Assembly: GCA_031428675.1 (NCBI GenBank)
Contig: JANOYC010000093.1
Span: forward strand, 1 to 64,000
Origin: JANOYC01 sp031428675
GTDB taxonomy: Bacteria; Actinomycetota; Actinomycetes; Actinomycetales; Microbacteriaceae
DNA length: 64,000 nt
Reading direction: 5' to 3'
Shown piece after piece: positions 61,747-64,000 of this stretch. Below the pieces are notes generated by a model that saw only the letters and a program-made list of their open reading frames with translations, made no database searches and was not told the DNA's origin. A program made the translations under genes and the position numbers. Each line of letters starts with the position of its first letter. The stretch's first letter is position 1.

Positions 61747-62798
61747 CCTACGACGTCGACGTCATCGTAGCGGGCGCTGGACCGGTGGGACTCGCGGCCG
61801 CGATCGAAGCGCGGATGCGCGGCTTCTCCGTGGCGATCGTCGAACCCCGACGCGGCGCGATCGACAAGGCTTGTGGAGAAGGACTCATGCCTGGCGCAGT
61901 GACCGCGCTGGCACGGCTGGGGGTCGAGCCGGCGGGACACACAGTGACGGGCATCCGGTACGTGTCGGGCAATCGGGAAGCCGTGCACGAGTTTCGTCAC
62001 GGCGCCGGCAGGGGAGTGCGTCGGACGGTGCTGCAGACCGCGCTCTTCGAACGCGCGCGTGAACTCGACATCGGAATGGTCGCAGGCAGGGTCGACGCCA
62101 TCTGGCAAGACGACGCCGGCGTGACCGCTGGGGGCATCCGCGCCAGTTGGCTGCTCGCGTGCGATGGGTTGCACTCACCGATAGCCCGACAGCTGGCGCT
62201 CACGCGACCTACGACTCCGGCGTCGCGGTGGCCCTCCGGCTCACGTGCACATCGCCGGTACGGGTTGCGGCGGCATTTTGTGACGGAGCCGTGGAGCACC
62301 TTAGTCGATGTGCACTGGACGGAGCATGCCGAGATCTATGTCACGCCGGTCGATGATCGACTCGTCGGCGTGGCCGTGCTCGGCCCCCAGCACACCGCCT
62401 TCTCCAGCGCGTTAGCGAGTGTGCCAGAGCTCCGCGAGCGACTGCACGGTGCGGAGTTCGGGAGCCAGCAGCGCGGAGCAGGTCCGCTGCGACAGTCGAC
62501 CGTGGCGCGCACGCTCGGGAGGGTGTTGCTGGTGGGCGACGCGAGTGGATACGTCGATGCGATCACGGGTGAAGGCATCCGAGTCGGCCTGGCCCAAGCG
62601 AGAGCTGCTGTCGACGCGATCGCTGCGGGCGACCCGGCCGTCTACGAGCGCACCTGGCGAATCGTGACTCGAGACATGCGGATGCTCACCCTCGGCCTCG
62701 TTGCGTGGGCCATGTCGCCAGCGCGCGGCATGATCGTGCCGAGTGCAGAGCGACTGCCGCCACTATTCGGAGCGGTGGTTGAGCGCCTCGCTCGATGA
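61743..62798 (+). CDS. FAD-dependent monooxygenase (SrsC-like)
   Basis: The 351-residue flavoprotein has the Rossmann motif VAGAGPVGLAAAIEARMRG at residues 9-27, CDGLHSPIARQL, and GDASGYVDAITGEGIRVG for FAD. It would hydroxylate the phenolic ring to a hydroquinone/quinone, as SrsC does. A stretch rich in Arg, Ser and Pro near residues 157-168 (PASRWPSGSRAH), before RRYGLRRHF, looks like a short insertion. The ATG overlaps the methyltransferase stop. Confidence 0.88.
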   Translation: MTYDVDVIVAGAGPVGLAAAIEARMRGFSVAIVEPRRGAIDKACGEGLMPGAVTALARLGVEPAGHTVTGIRYVSGNREAVHEFRHGAGRGVRRTVLQTALFERARELDIGMVAGRVDAIWQDDAGVTAGGIRASWLLACDGLHSPIARQLALTRPTTPASRWPSGSRAHRRYGLRRHFVTEPWSTLVDVHWTEHAEIYVTPVDDRLVGVAVLGPQHTAFSSALASVPELRERLHGAEFGSQQRGAGPLRQSTVARTLGRVLLVGDASGYVDAITGEGIRVGLAQARAAVDAIAAGDPAVYERTWRIVTRDMRMLTLGLVAWAMSPARGMIVPSAERLPPLFGAVVERLAR

Positions 62799-62812
62799 TG
62801 CAGAGCGAGAGA

Positions 62813-63487
62813 TCAGGCGGCGTCGTCGATTTCGGTGAAGAGAAGCGCTTCGAGCTCTTCGGCGGTGCTGACGACGGCAATCGCCCCCTCGTGTTCGGCC
62901 TCGCTTCCGTAGCCCCAGGTGACGACGATCGCGGGCACGCCGTGCACCGCCGCCCCGTGAACATCGTGCTCGCGGTCGCCGATGATGACCGTGCGGGAAA
63001 GGTCGGCGCCGATTGCGGTGAGCCGCTTGAGGGCCTCTTCTACGACATCCTTCTTCGCACTTCGCACCTCGTCTTCGGATGCACCCGTGATCACGTCGAA
63101 GTACCGCAGCAGTCCCTCGTGCTCAAGCATCGCGATGGCGGGCTTCTCGGGCTTGCTGGTCGCGAGCGACAGCGGGATGCCGCGGCGCTGGATCTCCCGC
63201 AACACGTTCTCGACACCGGGATATACCGAACTGTCGAGCACGCCGACGTCGAAATAGTGCGCACGGTAGATCTCGAGTGCACGCGCTGACTGCTCGGGCG
63301 TCATCTTGGCAAAGTCGCGGAATGAATCGAGAATGGGTGGCCCCACGTAGCGCACAAGCTCTTCGTGCGGCGGAACCGGCATGCCCATCTGCTCGAACAT
63401 GTGGGCGAGCGTCGACGTAATGCCGGGCGCGGAGTCCGCGATCGTGCCATCGAGGTCGAACAGGATGGCAGTGAATGGATACGTCAT
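62813..63487 (-). CDS. HAD-family hydrolase, phosphoglycolate phosphatase-like
   Basis: The 224-residue protein has the HAD nucleophile region FDLDGTIADS (Asp11, Asp13), the ATSKPEKPA motif II, and Lys plus IGDREHDVHGA for motifs III/IV. A helical cap follows motif I, with LVRYVGPPILDSF. Substrate is unknown; Gph-type phosphatases clear 2-phosphoglycolate. It converges with the phenolic lipid operon. Confidence 0.87.
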   Translation of the reverse strand: MTYPFTAILFDLDGTIADSAPGITSTLAHMFEQMGMPVPPHEELVRYVGPPILDSFRDFAKMTPEQSARALEIYRAHYFDVGVLDSSVYPGVENVLREIQRRGIPLSLATSKPEKPAIAMLEHEGLLRYFDVITGASEDEVRSAKKDVVEEALKRLTAIGADLSRTVIIGDREHDVHGAAVHGVPAIVVTWGYGSEAEHEGAIAVVSTAEELEALLFTEIDDAA

Positions 63488-63511
63488 CGCCCCCAGAATA
63501 CGGCCCCACCT

Positions 63512-63576
63512 CCCGCGAGTGAGCAGTTTCGGCTCGTATAACGGACGAATAAGAGCAGAAAGTGCTCACCCGCGGG
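63512..63576. repeat. Inverted repeat between nucS and the HAD gene
   Basis: 18-base arms (63512-63529 and 63559-63576) match at 16 of 18 positions and enclose 29 bases. The right arm abuts the nucS stop, so it may be the nucS terminator. It is similar in style to the palindromes at 15858 and 59780. Confidence 0.55.
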
Positions 63577-64000
63577 TTAGAAGAGGCGGGCGTGCGGGTC
63601 GTCCAGTCCGCGCATCTCGTCGTAGTCGAGGGTGACGCAGCGGATGCCCCGGTCGGCAGCCAGCATCCGTGCTTGCGGTTTGATCTCTTGCGCTGCAAAC
63701 ACGCCGGTCACGGGAGCCAAGTGCGGGTCGCGGTTCATCAACTCGAGGTAGCGAGACAACTGCTCGACACCATCGATGTCGCCGCGACGCTTTAGCTCCA
63801 CCGCAACGCTCGCGCCGCGTCCATCGGTCGCGAGAATGTCGACGGGGCCAATCGCCGTCATGTATTCGCGGCGCACGAGACGATATCCCTCGCCGAGCAG
63901 TTCGATGTGCTCGGCGAGGAGTTTCTGCAAATGAGCCTCGACCCCGTCTTTCTGCAGCCCCGGGTCGTGCCCGAGATCGTGCGCCGAATCGTGCAGCACC
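63577..64000 (-). CDS. nucS: Mismatch-specific endonuclease NucS, C-terminal part (cut by window edge)
   Basis: The visible 140 residues are the C-terminal RecB-like nuclease domain: GVEAHLQKLLAEHIELLGEGY, then the catalytic GPVDILATD and VAVELKRRGDIDGVEQLSRYL, and the end GIRCVTLDYDEMRG. NucS (EndoMS) cuts mismatched DNA with the clamp and replaces MutS/MutL in actinobacteria. The N-terminal domain lies beyond the right edge. The end LDDPHARLF fits the clamp-binding tail. Confidence 0.94.
   Translation of the reverse strand, partial: VLHDSAHDLGHDPGLQKDGVEAHLQKLLAEHIELLGEGYRLVRREYMTAIGPVDILATDGRGASVAVELKRRGDIDGVEQLSRYLELMNRDPHLAPVTGVFAAQEIKPQARMLAADRGIRCVTLDYDEMRGLDDPHARLF

Overview
The window is a chromosomal segment of a high-GC actinobacterium and contains the replication origin. 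The gene order is the classic actinobacterial origin order: pcnA, a DUF6049 gene, murJ, trxB, trxA, parB, parA, rsmG, jag, yidC, yidD, rnpA, rpmH, dnaA, dnaN, recF, dciA (DUF721), gyrB, gyrA, a DUF3566 gene, tRNA-Ile, tRNA-Ala, ppiA, crgA, pabA, pknB to fhaA, tRNA-Leu. Several features point to Microbacteriaceae, by family knowledge rather than a search: DUF6049 and DUF6457 proteins, a class E sortase next to pabA, no gnd between dnaN and recF, and an rpsF-ssb-rpsR-rplI-dnaB block close to the origin.

Layout. 1-1827: start of an alpha-glucoside-type sugar ABC transporter (binding lipoprotein, then a cut-off permease) with two LacI-type operator candidates. 1868-8038 (minus): two membrane proteins, dnaB, the ribosomal operon rpsF-ssb-rpsR-rplI and the CCA-adding enzyme. 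8164-15793 (plus): DUF6049, murJ, trxB, trxA, an aminotransferase and a D-Ala-D-Ala ligase homologue. 15999-21114 (minus): parB through rpmH, with two parS sites. 21115-23217: dnaA flanked by two groups of DnaA boxes (oriC). 23218-31170 (plus): dnaN, recF, dciA, gyrB, gyrA, DUF3566. Two tRNA genes follow.

31558-46656 is an accessory block placed directly after tRNA-Ala. It holds an unknown gene, a metallo-beta-lactamase/beta-CASP protein and a complete nitrate assimilation set: a nitrate transporter, nitrate reductase and its flavoprotein, nirB and nirD transcribed divergently, siroheme genes (SUMT and uroporphyrinogen-III synthase) and molybdenum cofactor genes (moeA, DUF6457, mobA). Three copies of GTGAC-N6-GTAAC, a GlnR-like AC-N9-AC pattern, lie at the two control regions of this set and suggest joint nitrogen control. 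46683-59693 returns to the conserved backbone: ppiA, rhomboid protease, crgA, sortase, pabA, and the envelope-growth signalling operon fhaA-fhaB-pstP-rodA-pbpA-pknA-like-pknB.

After tRNA-Leu (59914-60000) lies a three-gene operon: type III polyketide synthase, ICMT-type methyltransferase and FAD hydroxylase. This is the srsABC-type layout for methylated phenolic lipids and quinones. The window ends with a phosphoglycolate-phosphatase-like gene and the 3' part of nucS. I saw no insertion sequence, prophage, CRISPR array or recognisable defence system. The most interesting signals are regulatory: the nitrate-cluster motifs, an RBS-masking hairpin before rpsF, a cluster of DnaA boxes before dnaB, and several long intergenic palindromes.
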